Shown here: piece after piece, positions 19,585 to 28,523 of the stretch
How positions within the stretch are numbered: the first letter of the stretch is position 1
Layout: every line of letters starts with the position of its first letter
NCBI RefSeq assembly: GCF_009914315.1
Contig: NZ_CP042596.1
Location: 2,666,001 to 2,730,000, forward strand
Direction: 5' to 3'
DNA: 64,000 nt
Origin: Granulicella sp. WH15
GTDB lineage: Bacteria > Acidobacteriota > Terriglobia > Terriglobales > Acidobacteriaceae
Position numbers and translations under genes: made by a program
Notes under the pieces: generated by a model
Told to the model about the DNA's origin: nothing
Database searches by the model: none
The model's input: the letters and a program-made list of their open reading frames with translations, nothing else

Positions 19585-19977
19585 TCAGCTTGTCCCACGT
19601 ACAAAGCTGTAGACAAGGATAGCCAGCACCAGCAAACTGATCGCCACATACACATGGTCCCGCTGCACCAGAAAGCCCACCAGGCAGAAGACTACCCGCG
19701 CCACCGGCGTAGCGATCAGCAGCAGAATCCCAAGCTGGATCAGGCTCTCGGGATCGAGCCTCCCCACCCCATGCAGCACACCCGCAATCGTGCGCAGCGA
19801 CGGAGCCGTGGCATGAAACGTCGCATACCGCGTCGCCACACCATACGACTTGCCCAGGTACAGCGCCCCACCCGCAGCCACCACCAGCCCAGACCCAACC
19901 ACGCCATAACGGAGCATCTGCCCGATAGCGATCTCCATCTTCCGGTCCGAATCTTCCACCTTCAGCCCCGTATCCAC
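19585..19977 (-). CDS. DUF1634 membrane protein
   Basis: Small membrane protein of 130 residues with three hydrophobic helices (about 24-42, 85-105 and 110-126). It matches DUF1634, a family nearly always encoded beside TauE/SafE exporters, as here. The start is a GTG at 19977 whose G is shared with the TAG stop of the upstream exporter gene, so the two are translationally coupled. Role unknown; an accessory subunit of the exporter is the usual suggestion. Confidence 0.85.
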   Translation of the reverse strand: MDTGLKVEDSDRKMEIAIGQMLRYGVVGSGLVVAAGGALYLGKSYGVATRYATFHATAPSLRTIAGVLHGVGRLDPESLIQLGILLLIATPVARVVFCLVGFLVQRDHVYVAISLLVLAILVYSFVRGTS

Positions 19978-20813
19978 TAGAGCCTCCCCGTCAAGCCGCT
20001 GTAGATCATCTCCACGCCCAGCGCCACGATCACCACACTGAAGACAGCCTTCAGCGTCGGCACCTTCGCCTTCACCAGCATCCCCGACCCCACCGCCGAC
20101 CCCAGCAACACGCCCAGCATCACCGGCATCGCAATCGCGGGCTCGATGTACCCTCGCGCCAGATAAATCCCCGCGCTCGCCGCCGCCGTCACGCCGATCA
20201 TAAAGTTGCTCGTCGTCGTAGAAACCTTGAACGGCAGCCGCATCGCCCGATCCATCGCCAGCACCTTCACCGCACCCGATCCGATGCCGAGCAGCCCCGA
20301 CAGCGTCCCCGCGCCGAACATGATTCCAAACCCCAACGGCACATGCCGCGCGCTATAGCTCTCAACCACGCCCGTGCAGTTGAAGCTTCCTTCGAGCTTC
20401 AGCTTCACCGCCAGCGGGTCCGGCGGCTCATCCACCGCCTCATACCGCCGCTTGCGCATCGAGGCATACGCCGAGTACAGCAGCACCACGCCAAACGTAA
20501 TCCCAATCGCCCGGTTCGACACCTTCGCCGTCAGGTACGCGCCCAGCAGCGCCCCCAGCGTCGTCGCCACTTCCAGCAACATGCCGATGCGGATATTCGA
20601 CAGCCCATCCCGCACATAGGCCGCCGCCGCTCCCGACGAGGTCGCAATCACCGAGACCAGCGACGCCCCGATCGCATAGCGCAGATCGACCTTGAAGAGC
20701 AGCACCATCACCGGCACCAGCACCACGCCGCCCCCCAGTCCGGTAAGCGATCCCAGCAGCCCAGCCACCGCCGAGGTAAGGAAGAGGAGCGAGGAAAATA
20801 TCCAGACGCTCAT
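19977..20813 (-). CDS. TauE/SafE family sulfite/anion exporter
   Basis: Membrane permease of about 278 residues. The ATG at 20811-20813 is preferred because GGGGGAT lies just upstream and the protein then begins in the first helix (SVWIFSSLLFLTSAVAGLLGSLTG); an alternative start ten codons earlier adds an arginine-rich tail. The two half motifs GSLTGLGGGVVLVPVMVLLF and GIGSGAVKVLAMDRAMRLP are visible, together with about eight helices. It is the first gene of the operon with DUF1634 and the ArsB-like permease. Substrate of the family is typically sulfite, sulfoacetate or similar; which one here is unknown. Confidence 0.88.
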   Translation of the reverse strand: MSVWIFSSLLFLTSAVAGLLGSLTGLGGGVVLVPVMVLLFKVDLRYAIGASLVSVIATSSGAAAAYVRDGLSNIRIGMLLEVATTLGALLGAYLTAKVSNRAIGITFGVVLLYSAYASMRKRRYEAVDEPPDPLAVKLKLEGSFNCTGVVESYSARHVPLGFGIMFGAGTLSGLLGIGSGAVKVLAMDRAMRLPFKVSTTTSNFMIGVTAAASAGIYLARGYIEPAIAMPVMLGVLLGSAVGSGMLVKAKVPTLKAVFSVVIVALGVEMIYSGLTGRL

Positions 20814-21010
20814 CGCCCATCCCCCACGCCGTCTGGACACCATTCCAATACACGAGCCCTAGTCCGCTCAGATCCACGACATCGACCAACGCTGCGTCCG
20901 GCCATCCTTGAACTTCTCCTCATGAATTCACTTGCCCTATCTTATCCCCCCATGAACCTATAGACCTCCTATCCCTCTGCCGTGCTACTCTGCGCCCGAG
21001 GGTTCCCGCC

Positions 21011-22015
21011 ATGCCCACCACCCGCAGAGCCTTCGTCACCCTCACCACGGCAACACTCGCCTCAACCCTCCTCCACGCCCAATCCACCCACCCCGACGTA
21101 GCCCTCATCGACCACGACCGTATCCTCACCGCCGCCCGCGAGGCCCTGAGCCACCAGCCGAACCCGTCATCCACCGACTCCCTGCTCGACCTGAGCCTCA
21201 TCCTTCCCGCCCTGGCCGCAGCCGTCACCCTCACCAACGATCCCGCCCTGACCAAACACGCCGCCGCCCACCTCGACGCCTGGTTCGTCTCCCCCGCCAC
21301 CCGCATGCCCCCAGCCCTGAACGCCCCCAACCCCGAGGACATCCTCGAAGCCATCGGCCTCGCCGAGATCGCCGTCGCGATCCCCTTCCTCGGCATAGAC
21401 ACGGCCCCCTACCTCCCGTGGTTCGCCTCCTACCTCGACTGGCTCATGCACGACCGCACCGCCCTGCTGGCCCGCGACCGCAAGGACCACCACGCCTCCT
21501 CCTGGCTGCTGCAATCCGCCGCCTGCGCCCGCCTCACCGCCAACGAGCCACTCCTCGCCGACCTCCGCCACCGCTTCAAGACCATTACGATCCGCGCCCA
21601 GATCGACGCCACCGGCCTCTTCCCCCACGAGTTGCCCACACCCAACCCCTACCGCAACTCCCTCTTCAACCTCGACCTGCTCGCGGGCACAGCCGTCCTC
21701 CTCAGCACCCGCTTCGACAGCCTCTGGGAGCACGAGCTACAGGACGGCCCCGGCCTTCGAGCCGCCATCGCCCGCCACGCGCCCTACATCGAGAGCCGCT
21801 CCACCTGGCCCTACCCCGCCGACCAGACCCACTTCCACGATCTGCCCTGCCGCCGCCCGGCCCTGCTCTTCGCCGCCCGCGCCTACTCTCGCGCTCCTTA
21901 CGCCGAGCTATGGCGCAGCCTCACCCCCGCCCAGCCCGCCGCGCCCGAGCTGCTCCGCACCTTCCCCATCCGCCAGCCGCTGCTCTGGACCACCCAGCCC
22001 AAAGCAGCGATCTAG
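21011..22015 (+). CDS. Exported alginate-lyase-family protein
   Basis: Protein of 334 residues with a Tat-like or Sec signal (TTRRAFVTLTTATLASTLLHAQ). The body matches the alginate lyase (PF05426/PL5-like) alpha-toroid: a DHHASSWLLQ segment (residues 159-168) stands where the family usually has NNHGTWYDVQ, and FPHELPTPNPYRNSLFNLDLL stands where ELARTxSxxYSxFNL is expected. The catalytic histidine (H161) is kept, but the asparagines are replaced. Activity on uronate polymers is plausible given the uronate genes that follow on the other strand. It converges on eda with only seven bases between the stops. Confidence 0.78.
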   Translation: MPTTRRAFVTLTTATLASTLLHAQSTHPDVALIDHDRILTAAREALSHQPNPSSTDSLLDLSLILPALAAAVTLTNDPALTKHAAAHLDAWFVSPATRMPPALNAPNPEDILEAIGLAEIAVAIPFLGIDTAPYLPWFASYLDWLMHDRTALLARDRKDHHASSWLLQSAACARLTANEPLLADLRHRFKTITIRAQIDATGLFPHELPTPNPYRNSLFNLDLLAGTAVLLSTRFDSLWEHELQDGPGLRAAIARHAPYIESRSTWPYPADQTHFHDLPCRRPALLFAARAYSRAPYAELWRSLTPAQPAAPELLRTFPIRQPLLWTTQPKAAI

Positions 22016-22022
22016 CCAGCGG

Positions 22023-22676
22023 CTAAGCCTTCTTAGCCCGATACTCCTTCACTATCTCCAGATACTTCCGCGCCGTCTCCGTCACCACATGCGCCCGGCC
22101 CTCGTTCATCGCCTTATGGTCCACCAGGTCGCCGCCAACCCCCAGCGCAAAGGCCCCAGCCTCCAGAAACTCATGCGCCGTAGCCACCGAAACCCCGCCC
22201 GTCGGAATCAGCTCTACCTGCGGCAGCGGAGCCTTCACGGCCTTCAGGTACTTCGCCCCGCCCATAGCACTCGCCGGAAATACCTTCACCACATCCGCCC
22301 CCGCCTGCCACGCCGTCACAATCTCGGTCGGCGTCAACGCCCCCGGCAGCACCGCAATCGAGTAGCGATGGCACATCTCAATCGTCTTCAGATTCAGAGC
22401 CGGGCTCACCACAAACTGCGCGCCCTCGAGGATGCACATCCGAGCCGTCTCCGGGTCCAGCACCGTCCCCGCGCCGACCAGAATATCCGGCCGCTGCTGC
22501 GCCAGCCGCCGCATCACCTCAATCGCTCCCGGCACGGTCATCGTCACCTCGAGCACCGTCACGCCGCCATCGGCCACCGCCTCTGCCAGAGCCATCGCCT
22601 TATCCACCGAATCCGCCCGCAGTACCGGCACCAGGCCAATCTGCCGCATCGTCTCCAAAACCGTAACCTTATCCAT
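22023..22676 (-). CDS. eda: KDPG/KHG aldolase
   Basis: Cleaves 2-keto-3-deoxy-6-phosphogluconate to pyruvate and glyceraldehyde 3-phosphate; members may also cleave 4-hydroxy-2-oxoglutarate. The 217-residue length is standard. The Schiff-base lysine is K131 in VVKVFPASAMGG, the general base is E43 in VTVLEVTM, and the phosphate site lies in LVGAGTVLDP and IPTGGVSV. It lies downstream of kdgK with 49 bases between them, so the two act in sequence at the end of hexuronate breakdown. Confidence 0.95.
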   Translation of the reverse strand: MDKVTVLETMRQIGLVPVLRADSVDKAMALAEAVADGGVTVLEVTMTVPGAIEVMRRLAQQRPDILVGAGTVLDPETARMCILEGAQFVVSPALNLKTIEMCHRYSIAVLPGALTPTEIVTAWQAGADVVKVFPASAMGGAKYLKAVKAPLPQVELIPTGGVSVATAHEFLEAGAFALGVGGDLVDHKAMNEGRAHVVTETARKYLEIVKEYRAKKA

Positions 22677-22725
22677 CTTCGTCTCCTGACGTCCTGTTTC
22701 TATAGCCTGTTTCTGCTAAAAAGAT

Positions 22726-23826
22726 CTATCGTTGCACGCCCGCCGAAGCACCGGCCATCAGCCGCTCCACCTCGGCCAGCGTCGCCATCGAGCTATCCCC
22801 CGGCGTCGTCATCGCCAGCGCGCCATGAGCCACGCCGCAGTCCAGCGCCCACTGCATCCCGCGCCCCTCCAGCAGCCCATAGATCAGCCCCGAAGCAAAC
22901 GAATCCCCTCCGCCCACGCGGTCGAAGATCTCCATATCGAGATAGTCCATGCTCTGGAAGACCTGCCCGTTGGCAAACCCAAACGCGGCCCAGTCATTGC
23001 GATTCGCGGTCTTCGGCCGCCGCGTCGTCGTGGCAATCACCCGGATATTTGCGAACTCCTCCGTCACCCGCGCCGACATCTCCGCGTAACTGAGCACATC
23101 GTGCCACGGCGGCCCATGCGAGCTATCGCCCATCACCGCCGCAATATCTCCCTCATGCCCGAAGAGCACATCCACATAAGGCATCAGGCTGCGATTCACG
23201 TCAATCGAGCCCTGCCGCCCGCCTGCCGTCTTCCACAACGAGGGCCGGTAGTTGCAGTCATAACTGACCACCACCCCATGCCGCTTGGCCGCCTGCATCG
23301 CCTCCCGCGCCACCGCGGGCGAGTCGCCGGAGAGCGCGCACATCACCCCGCCGGTATGGAACCAGCGCACGCCCTCCTGCCCGAAGATCGCGTCCCAATC
23401 CACCTGCCCAGCCTTCATCTGCGAGATCGGCGTATGCCCCCGATCCATCATCCCCATCGCGCCGCGCACGCCCGCGCCCCGCTCCAGAAAGTAGATGCCG
23501 TTCCGCGACTCGCGCCCCACCCCGTCATACGGAGTCCAGCACACATGGCTCAGATCCACCCCGCCCTGCAGCATCAGGTCCTCGACCAGCCGCCCCACCG
23601 GATTATCGGCCAGCGCCGTCACAATCGAGGTGCGCTTGCCGAAGCACCGCCGCAGCCCGCGCGCGACGTTGTACTCCCCGCCGCCCTCCCACACATTGAA
23701 GCTCCGCGTATGCGAGATCCGCTGCTCGCCCGGATCGAACCGCAACATCACCTCGCCCAAGCTCACCAGATCCCACCGGCAACCCTTTGCCGCCCTCAGC
23801 TCCAACCCCGCACAATCTTCCTTCAT
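22726..23826 (-). CDS. kdgK: 2-dehydro-3-deoxygluconokinase (PfkB family)
   Basis: Phosphorylates 2-keto-3-deoxygluconate to KDPG. It is 366 residues long, somewhat longer than many KdgK proteins. The N-terminal substrate region DLVSLGEVMLRFDPG and GGGEYNVARGLRRCFG is characteristic, and the PfkB signature GGGDSFASGL places the catalytic aspartate at residue 308. The preceding GAGGT serves as ribosome site. Its neighbour eda uses the product. A tryptophan-rich, longer C-terminal half suggests the subgroup found in Acidobacteriota and Bacteroidota, an inference. Confidence 0.88.
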   Translation of the reverse strand: MKEDCAGLELRAAKGCRWDLVSLGEVMLRFDPGEQRISHTRSFNVWEGGGEYNVARGLRRCFGKRTSIVTALADNPVGRLVEDLMLQGGVDLSHVCWTPYDGVGRESRNGIYFLERGAGVRGAMGMMDRGHTPISQMKAGQVDWDAIFGQEGVRWFHTGGVMCALSGDSPAVAREAMQAAKRHGVVVSYDCNYRPSLWKTAGGRQGSIDVNRSLMPYVDVLFGHEGDIAAVMGDSSHGPPWHDVLSYAEMSARVTEEFANIRVIATTTRRPKTANRNDWAAFGFANGQVFQSMDYLDMEIFDRVGGGDSFASGLIYGLLEGRGMQWALDCGVAHGALAMTTPGDSSMATLAEVERLMAGASAGVQR

Positions 23827-24056
23827 CTACCTCAGCTCCATACGAACCACAATGTCCCTACCATCATAGGCCATGCACCTATCTCCCCTGAAAGCAAGGA
23901 CAAAGCCTTGCGATGAATCAGCTCTTTGTGATCGCTGAACGGCTGTTGCGCATGCAAAATGCTCTAGAACCACGCTAGACACTAGTGCCCCAAGAAGAGT
24001 GAGCGCCTAATCATCGGAGCACAACCCTTTTCACATCTGACAGCTAGGTTGCATCC

Positions 24057-25229
24057 ATGCCACCTTCTCAAGTCACACCTTCCATTCGCTTTCACGGATT
24101 GGACACATTACGCACTCTGGCCATTGTTGTCGTGATGCTCTACCACCTCGACATGCAGGAGTTGCTTCCATCTGTCATGCACCCTATCGCTAAGATCGGC
24201 TGGGTCGGAGTCGATCTATTTTTCGTCTTGAGCGGATTTCTCATAGGCTCGCAACTTCTGAAGCCATATCTGACAGGGAGACAGCCATCATTCAGCGATT
24301 TCTACATGCGTCGCGCTTATCGCATTCTGCCTGCGTTCTTCGTCGTATTGCTGCTGTACTTAATCATGCCGCTATGGCGTGAAGCGCCCGGCCCGTACGC
24401 AGGTTGGCAGTATGCAAGCTTCACGTGGAATCTCTTGCTCCTTGGATACCCGGAGCATCGTGCGTTTTCTCATATTTGGTCGCTCTGCGTTGAAGAGCAC
24501 TTCTACCTGTTTTTCCCGCTCCTCCTCGTTCTACTGAGACGCAAACCGTCGTCGCGGAAGACTGCTTCCGTGCTGCTGTTCCTTGTCGTTGGCGGAATCG
24601 GCCTGCGGGCCTGGTTGCTCCACTCCGTCATCCGGAGTGCGGGTGATCAGCAAGCTCTCATGATGATGAAGTACATCTATTACCCAACCTACTCACGCCT
24701 TGATGGCCTGGTAATGGGTGTAAGCCTGGCCATCGTTCGCACCTTCAAGACCCATTGGTGGGCTTGCTTCACGAAGCATAGTGAAATCCTGGCAATTCTC
24801 GGGCTCGCCTGTGTGCTGGGTGCACTTCAGCTATGCGGCTTTGACTATCCTGCCCCTGATCTTCCTCTCAGCATCCTCTTTGCGTTTCCAGCCCTCGCAT
24901 GCGGGTTTGGTCTGCTCGTCTCTGCAGCCGTTTGCGAGAAAGGATTCTTGCGGACACGAGTTCCTGGAGCATCAACGATTGCAGCCCTGGCATTCAGCCT
25001 GTACCTCACCCATAAATCAGTCGCGCACGCTACGCATCTTTTGCTGCCTGCACTTACAGCCCAGGCAGGATGGAGATCGTTCGCCGTCTATGTTGTAACG
25101 TGCCTGGGCGGCGCGTCGCTCTTATACTTCGGGGTCGAGCGGCCGTTCATCTCGTTTCGCGCGCGATGTGGTTTGAGGAAAGCCGCCACTGGAGTTGATC
25201 GCGAAGTACATCTCGACCCTGCGATTTAG
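24057..25229 (+). CDS. Acyltransferase 3 family membrane protein
   Basis: Membrane acyltransferase of 390 residues with about ten helices, of the OatA/NodX/WecH type that acetylates surface sugars. The family histidine lies in the opening segment LDTLRTLAIVVVMLYHLD, and GVDLFFVLSGFLIG and FYMRRAYRILPAFF follow in the usual order. IWSLCVEEHFYLFFPL is the second conserved block. Base composition and codon use look clearly less GC-rich than those of the flanking uronate genes, and it stands alone on the plus strand in the middle of their cluster, suggesting lateral acquisition. Target molecule unknown. Confidence 0.88.
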   Translation: MPPSQVTPSIRFHGLDTLRTLAIVVVMLYHLDMQELLPSVMHPIAKIGWVGVDLFFVLSGFLIGSQLLKPYLTGRQPSFSDFYMRRAYRILPAFFVVLLLYLIMPLWREAPGPYAGWQYASFTWNLLLLGYPEHRAFSHIWSLCVEEHFYLFFPLLLVLLRRKPSSRKTASVLLFLVVGGIGLRAWLLHSVIRSAGDQQALMMMKYIYYPTYSRLDGLVMGVSLAIVRTFKTHWWACFTKHSEILAILGLACVLGALQLCGFDYPAPDLPLSILFAFPALACGFGLLVSAAVCEKGFLRTRVPGASTIAALAFSLYLTHKSVAHATHLLLPALTAQAGWRSFAVYVVTCLGGASLLYFGVERPFISFRARCGLRKAATGVDREVHLDPAI

Positions 25230-25478
25230 CTGAGGCCCAGCCGGTCAGATCAAGCTGACATGTTGGTCGTAAGGAACGGGAAATGCTCATTCCGTGGCTT
25301 CACTTCCAGCTTGCCGGTCATTCGGAAACGGTGGATGCCAACTAGCCCACGACCAACAAATGACATCCCTCGACAATTCCATCCCCGCGCGCCTACAATC
25401 CTCCCGCAACGTCCGGAGCACCTCCGCCATCTAAGTAAATATGGCCGGTGTTAGCCCCCGGACACACAGGAGCCGAAG

Positions 25479-25721
25479 ATGCTTCCTTTTGATCACAAAC
25501 CCTGGGCGAAAACAGTAGCCCGTCTCGTCATTGCAGCGACAGTTCTTGGTATCGCCGCTGCCGCCTTCTACCTGCATACGCTTGGACCTCTGGATACCGG
25601 TGAGATCGTAGCTTTCCTTCTTCTGGCCCTGGCGATCATCCCTACCAACCTAGCCGTCATCTACCGTAAACCGCAGGACGACCACCCCGGAGTCTCGGGC
25701 GCACTTCACCATCGCCCGTAA
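25479..25721 (+). CDS. Small two-helix membrane protein
   Basis: Short protein of 80 residues with helices at about 15-33 (ARLVIAATVLGIAAAAFYL) and 41-60 (GEIVAFLLLALAIIPTNLAVI). AGGAG lies ten bases before the ATG and a strong terminator follows directly, both supporting a real gene. I do not recognise a family. Nothing in the context gives a function. Confidence 0.6.
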   Translation: MLPFDHKPWAKTVARLVIAATVLGIAAAAFYLHTLGPLDTGEIVAFLLLALAIIPTNLAVIYRKPQDDHPGVSGALHHRP

Positions 25722-25737
25722 AGCGGCCCCGGCCAGC

Positions 25738-25784
25738 AAAGAAAATCCCCGCAAGCAGAGCGTCTGCTTGCGGGGATTTTCTTT
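25738..25784. terminator. Bidirectional intrinsic terminator
   Basis: A perfect 22-base inverted repeat (25738-25759 and 25763-25784) with a three-base GCG loop. The stem core is CCCCGC/GCGGGG, flanked by A-rich and T-rich arms so that each strand ends in a T-rich tract. It sits between the convergent small membrane protein and kduD genes. Confidence 0.92.
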
Positions 25785-25796
25785 GCCGTCTGAATG

Positions 25797-26573
25797 CTAC
25801 TGATTTACGCCGCTGGCCAGGAACCCGCCATCGACCACCAGAATCTCGCCCGTAACGAAGTTCGAAGCCTCGCTGGCCAGGAAGATCGCCGATCCCACCA
25901 GCTCCTCCACCTTGCCGAAGCGGTTCATCGGAGTCCGCATCCGCAGCTCCTTGCCGCGCTCGCTCTCGTCCAGCAGCTTCTGGTTCAACGCCGTCCGAAA
26001 GACGCCCGGAGCAATCGCATTCACCGTCACGCCCTGCGCACTCCACTCCACCGCCAGCGACTTGGTCAGCGCGCCCACAGCCGCCTTGCTGGCCGCATAA
26101 GCCGTCACTTCCTTCAGCGAGACAAAAGTATTCAGCGAAGCGATATTGATGATCTTGCCCGACCCATTCGCCAGCATGTGCTTGCCGAAGATCTGGCAAG
26201 CCCGCAGCGTCCCGGTCACGTTCGTGTTCATGATGTCGTCCCAGGTCTCCTCGCTGACCGTGAGCGTCGGCTCGCGCTTGATCTTGCCCGCGCTGTTGAT
26301 GAGGATATCGACCTTCCCGAACGCCGCAACGGTCTCATCGCAGAGCGTCTGCAACGTGGCCCGGTCGCTCACATCCGACGTCAGCCGCAGCGTCTTCACG
26401 CCCTTGGCCTCAATCGCCGCCGCCGCCTCGTCCACCTGCTCCTGCCGCCGCGAGCTGGCGACGACATTCGCGCCCGCCTCAGCCAGCCCAATCGCCATCG
26501 CCAGGCCGATCCCCGAGGTTCCGCCCACCACCACTGCCGTCTTGCCCGTCAGATCAAACAACTTGTGTCCCAT
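25797..26573 (-). CDS. kduD: Short-chain dehydrogenase, KduD/gluconate 5-dehydrogenase type
   Basis: SDR enzyme of 258 residues, probably interconverting 2-dehydro-3-deoxygluconate and its 5-dehydro form (KduD), or gluconate and 5-ketogluconate. The cofactor site GGTSGIG is at residues 17-23, NSAG at 93-96, and the catalytic S146, Y159 and K163 are present. The ending FVTGEILVVDGGFLASGVNQ is typical of KduD. It is last in a minus-strand run with gntK and uxaE. The gluconokinase next door makes the gluconate 5-dehydrogenase alternative a serious one. Confidence 0.82.
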   Translation of the reverse strand: MGHKLFDLTGKTAVVVGGTSGIGLAMAIGLAEAGANVVASSRRQEQVDEAAAAIEAKGVKTLRLTSDVSDRATLQTLCDETVAAFGKVDILINSAGKIKREPTLTVSEETWDDIMNTNVTGTLRACQIFGKHMLANGSGKIINIASLNTFVSLKEVTAYAASKAAVGALTKSLAVEWSAQGVTVNAIAPGVFRTALNQKLLDESERGKELRMRTPMNRFGKVEELVGSAIFLASEASNFVTGEILVVDGGFLASGVNQ

Positions 26574-26591
26574 GCCGTCTCCTAAACTCCC

Positions 26592-27092
26592 CTAAACCTT
26601 CCCAATCTTCGCCAGAACCTCGGCCACAACCTCATCCGGAGCCCGGTCGTTCACAACCCGCAAAGCCTCACCCTCGCCCGGCGTCTCCAGCGTCGCAAAC
26701 TGGCTGTCCAGCAGCTTCGGGTTCATGTACTCGTGCTTCCGCGCCGCCAACCGCTCCGCGATCATCTCCCGCGAGCCATCCAGCAGAACAAAATGAACCG
26801 TACCCTCCGGCATCCCCGCGCCCAGCGTCTTGCGGTAGCTGGCCTTCAGGGCCGAGCACGCCAACACGCCGCCCTTGCCGCTCTCCGACCAACCGCGCAG
26901 CAGGCCGTTCAGCGTCTCCAGCCACGGCTGCCGGTCGTCATCGTTCAGCGGATGCCCCGCCGCCATCTTCTCTTTATTGGCAGCCGGATGATAATCATCG
27001 GCATCGGCAAAGACGACGCCGGTCCGCTGCGCCAGCAGCGTCCCAATCGTCGTCTTCCCCGATCCAGTTACCCCCATCAATACAACGATCAT
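26592..27092 (-). CDS. gntK: Gluconokinase (GntK/shikimate-kinase-like)
   Basis: Phosphorylates D-gluconate to 6-phosphogluconate. The length of 166 residues fits. The P-loop GVTGSGKT is at residues 7-14, followed by FADADDYHPAANKEKMAAGHPL, a hallmark of the family, and by ACSALKASYRKTL. The upstream gene uxaE ends immediately before this start (stop at 27093, start at 27092), implying one transcript. Its presence in a uronate cluster is notable: it needs a source of gluconate, which the LarA-like gene upstream may provide. Confidence 0.95.
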   Translation of the reverse strand: MIVVLMGVTGSGKTTIGTLLAQRTGVVFADADDYHPAANKEKMAAGHPLNDDDRQPWLETLNGLLRGWSESGKGGVLACSALKASYRKTLGAGMPEGTVHFVLLDGSREMIAERLAARKHEYMNPKLLDSQFATLETPGEGEALRVVNDRAPDEVVAEVLAKIGKV

Positions 27093-28355
27093 CTACAGCC
27101 CCAGAAACACCGGCTTGATGTGCCGCTCGAAGAGGTTGGTGGTCACGTTCTTGGCCACAATCGCCTCGTTCGCCTCGAGCGCCTTCAGATAGCGGTCGCC
27201 CATCTTGGCCGCCACCTTGAAGCCCACATGCAGCAACTGGCGGAAGCTCTGGTTGTAGGCCGGATTGCTCTGGTCGTGGCGCAACGCGTCGGTAAACTGC
27301 TTGCTGGTCCAACCATTCACCACCGCAGGCTCGGGCAGCTTGGCCGGGTCGATGTCGATGACGGTCGCATACGGAGCGCACAACTCGGCCTCATGCGCAT
27401 ACGCCTCGGCATAGACGTCCTTGGCCAGCGCCAGCCCCTCACCACCCGCCTCAGCCAGTCCGATCAGCTCTTCGAGCCAGGTCGTGCCCGCCGTCTTCAG
27501 GTGAACGCCCGAGTTGAACTTCTTCACGCCGTCGTGGATTGCCTTATAGATCGAGAACTTGTCCGAACCCGAGTGCACGCTGAGCTTCAGGTTGTCCGGC
27601 AGCCCGTAGGTCTTGATCGCAAACGCAATCGCCGCCAGGTCCTCCTCGAACTCCTTGGTGAACTGGGGCACATCGCCAACGTAGTCCACGCCCTTGTTGA
27701 AGCGGCCCGTAAACTTCGGCGCGATGGTCTGGATCGGGATCTTCTCATCGGCAATCGCCGCCAGGATAATCAGCAGTTCCACCGGCGTCTGCGGCGCATC
27801 GGTCTCATCCATCGAGACCTCGGGCACAAACTTGCCTTCGCCCTTATTCTCCACCAGGAACCGATAAATCTTACCCGCGTCCTGCACAGCGGCGAGGAAC
27901 TTGTTGGCCACGCCCTCGACGAAGGCCCGGTCGGTCGTGAACGGCTCGGCAATCGCGGGGATCGTCACCGTACCCACCAGCTCCGGGTGCCGGTCAACAA
28001 ACGCCTTCACATCCTCGGGAGCCGCAGGCTGGCCGATCATGTCCGCCACGTCCAGCGTAAAGAAATCGCAGGGAGCGAGGAAGCGGCCGACCGTCTTCAG
28101 GTTGATGTGGTCGGCGTCGAGGAAGTAGGGTTTGGTCCAACCCAGATCCTTCACCGCAGCATCGGCAGCCAGACGCGTCGCCGAAGGCTCGGAGCCGATA
28201 ATCATGTGCTCCCGGTTGGACTTGTTCCACACCGGAACCACCTCAATGCCAGCCTCTGCCGCGAGCACACACGCCGCCAACTGGGCCTTCGCCTGGTGCG
28301 CAAACCGATCGCCAACGCCGACCGAAAACTTCGGCAGTCTCAACACTTCGCTCAT
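27093..28355 (-). CDS. uxaE: Tagaturonate/fructuronate epimerase
   Basis: Protein of 420 residues matching the UxaE family, which interconverts D-tagaturonate and D-fructuronate and so joins galacturonate to the glucuronate route. Recognisable stretches are FSVGVGDRFAHQAKAQL at the N-terminus, YFLDADHINLKTVGRF, and the late LSVHSGSDKFSIYKAIHDG with AAGTTWLEE-like TAGTTWLEELIGL. Metal-binding histidines and acids (DADH, HSGSD) are retained. The ATG at 28355 is chosen because GGAG precedes it; an ATG four codons upstream (28367) is possible. It is in series with uxaC upstream and gntK downstream. Confidence 0.88.
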   Translation of the reverse strand: MSEVLRLPKFSVGVGDRFAHQAKAQLAACVLAAEAGIEVVPVWNKSNREHMIIGSEPSATRLAADAAVKDLGWTKPYFLDADHINLKTVGRFLAPCDFFTLDVADMIGQPAAPEDVKAFVDRHPELVGTVTIPAIAEPFTTDRAFVEGVANKFLAAVQDAGKIYRFLVENKGEGKFVPEVSMDETDAPQTPVELLIILAAIADEKIPIQTIAPKFTGRFNKGVDYVGDVPQFTKEFEEDLAAIAFAIKTYGLPDNLKLSVHSGSDKFSIYKAIHDGVKKFNSGVHLKTAGTTWLEELIGLAEAGGEGLALAKDVYAEAYAHEAELCAPYATVIDIDPAKLPEPAVVNGWTSKQFTDALRHDQSNPAYNQSFRQLLHVGFKVAAKMGDRYLKALEANEAIVAKNVTTNLFERHIKPVFLGL

Positions 28356-28523
28356 TCGATTCTCCATCCTGTTGGGTCCGCTTTCTGCGGCCCCAGTGGT
28401 CTAACCAATCTACTCACCCAGCATACTCACCAGTCACCACAACCGGCAAATCCATACTCCCGAGAAGCCAAAGAACCCGCCGTTGCCTGTACTTTCGTGG
28501 CCATGCCGTTGCCTGTTTTCTTG

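Noticed and set aside
18521..19612. Open frame of 363 codons antisense to the ArsB-like gene
   Set aside because: His/Arg/Gln-rich string with no motif; complement of a membrane protein gene.
25260..25454. Possible 64-residue gene after the acyltransferase
   Set aside because: No ribosome site, no hydrophobic or motif pattern, and codon use unlike the neighbours.
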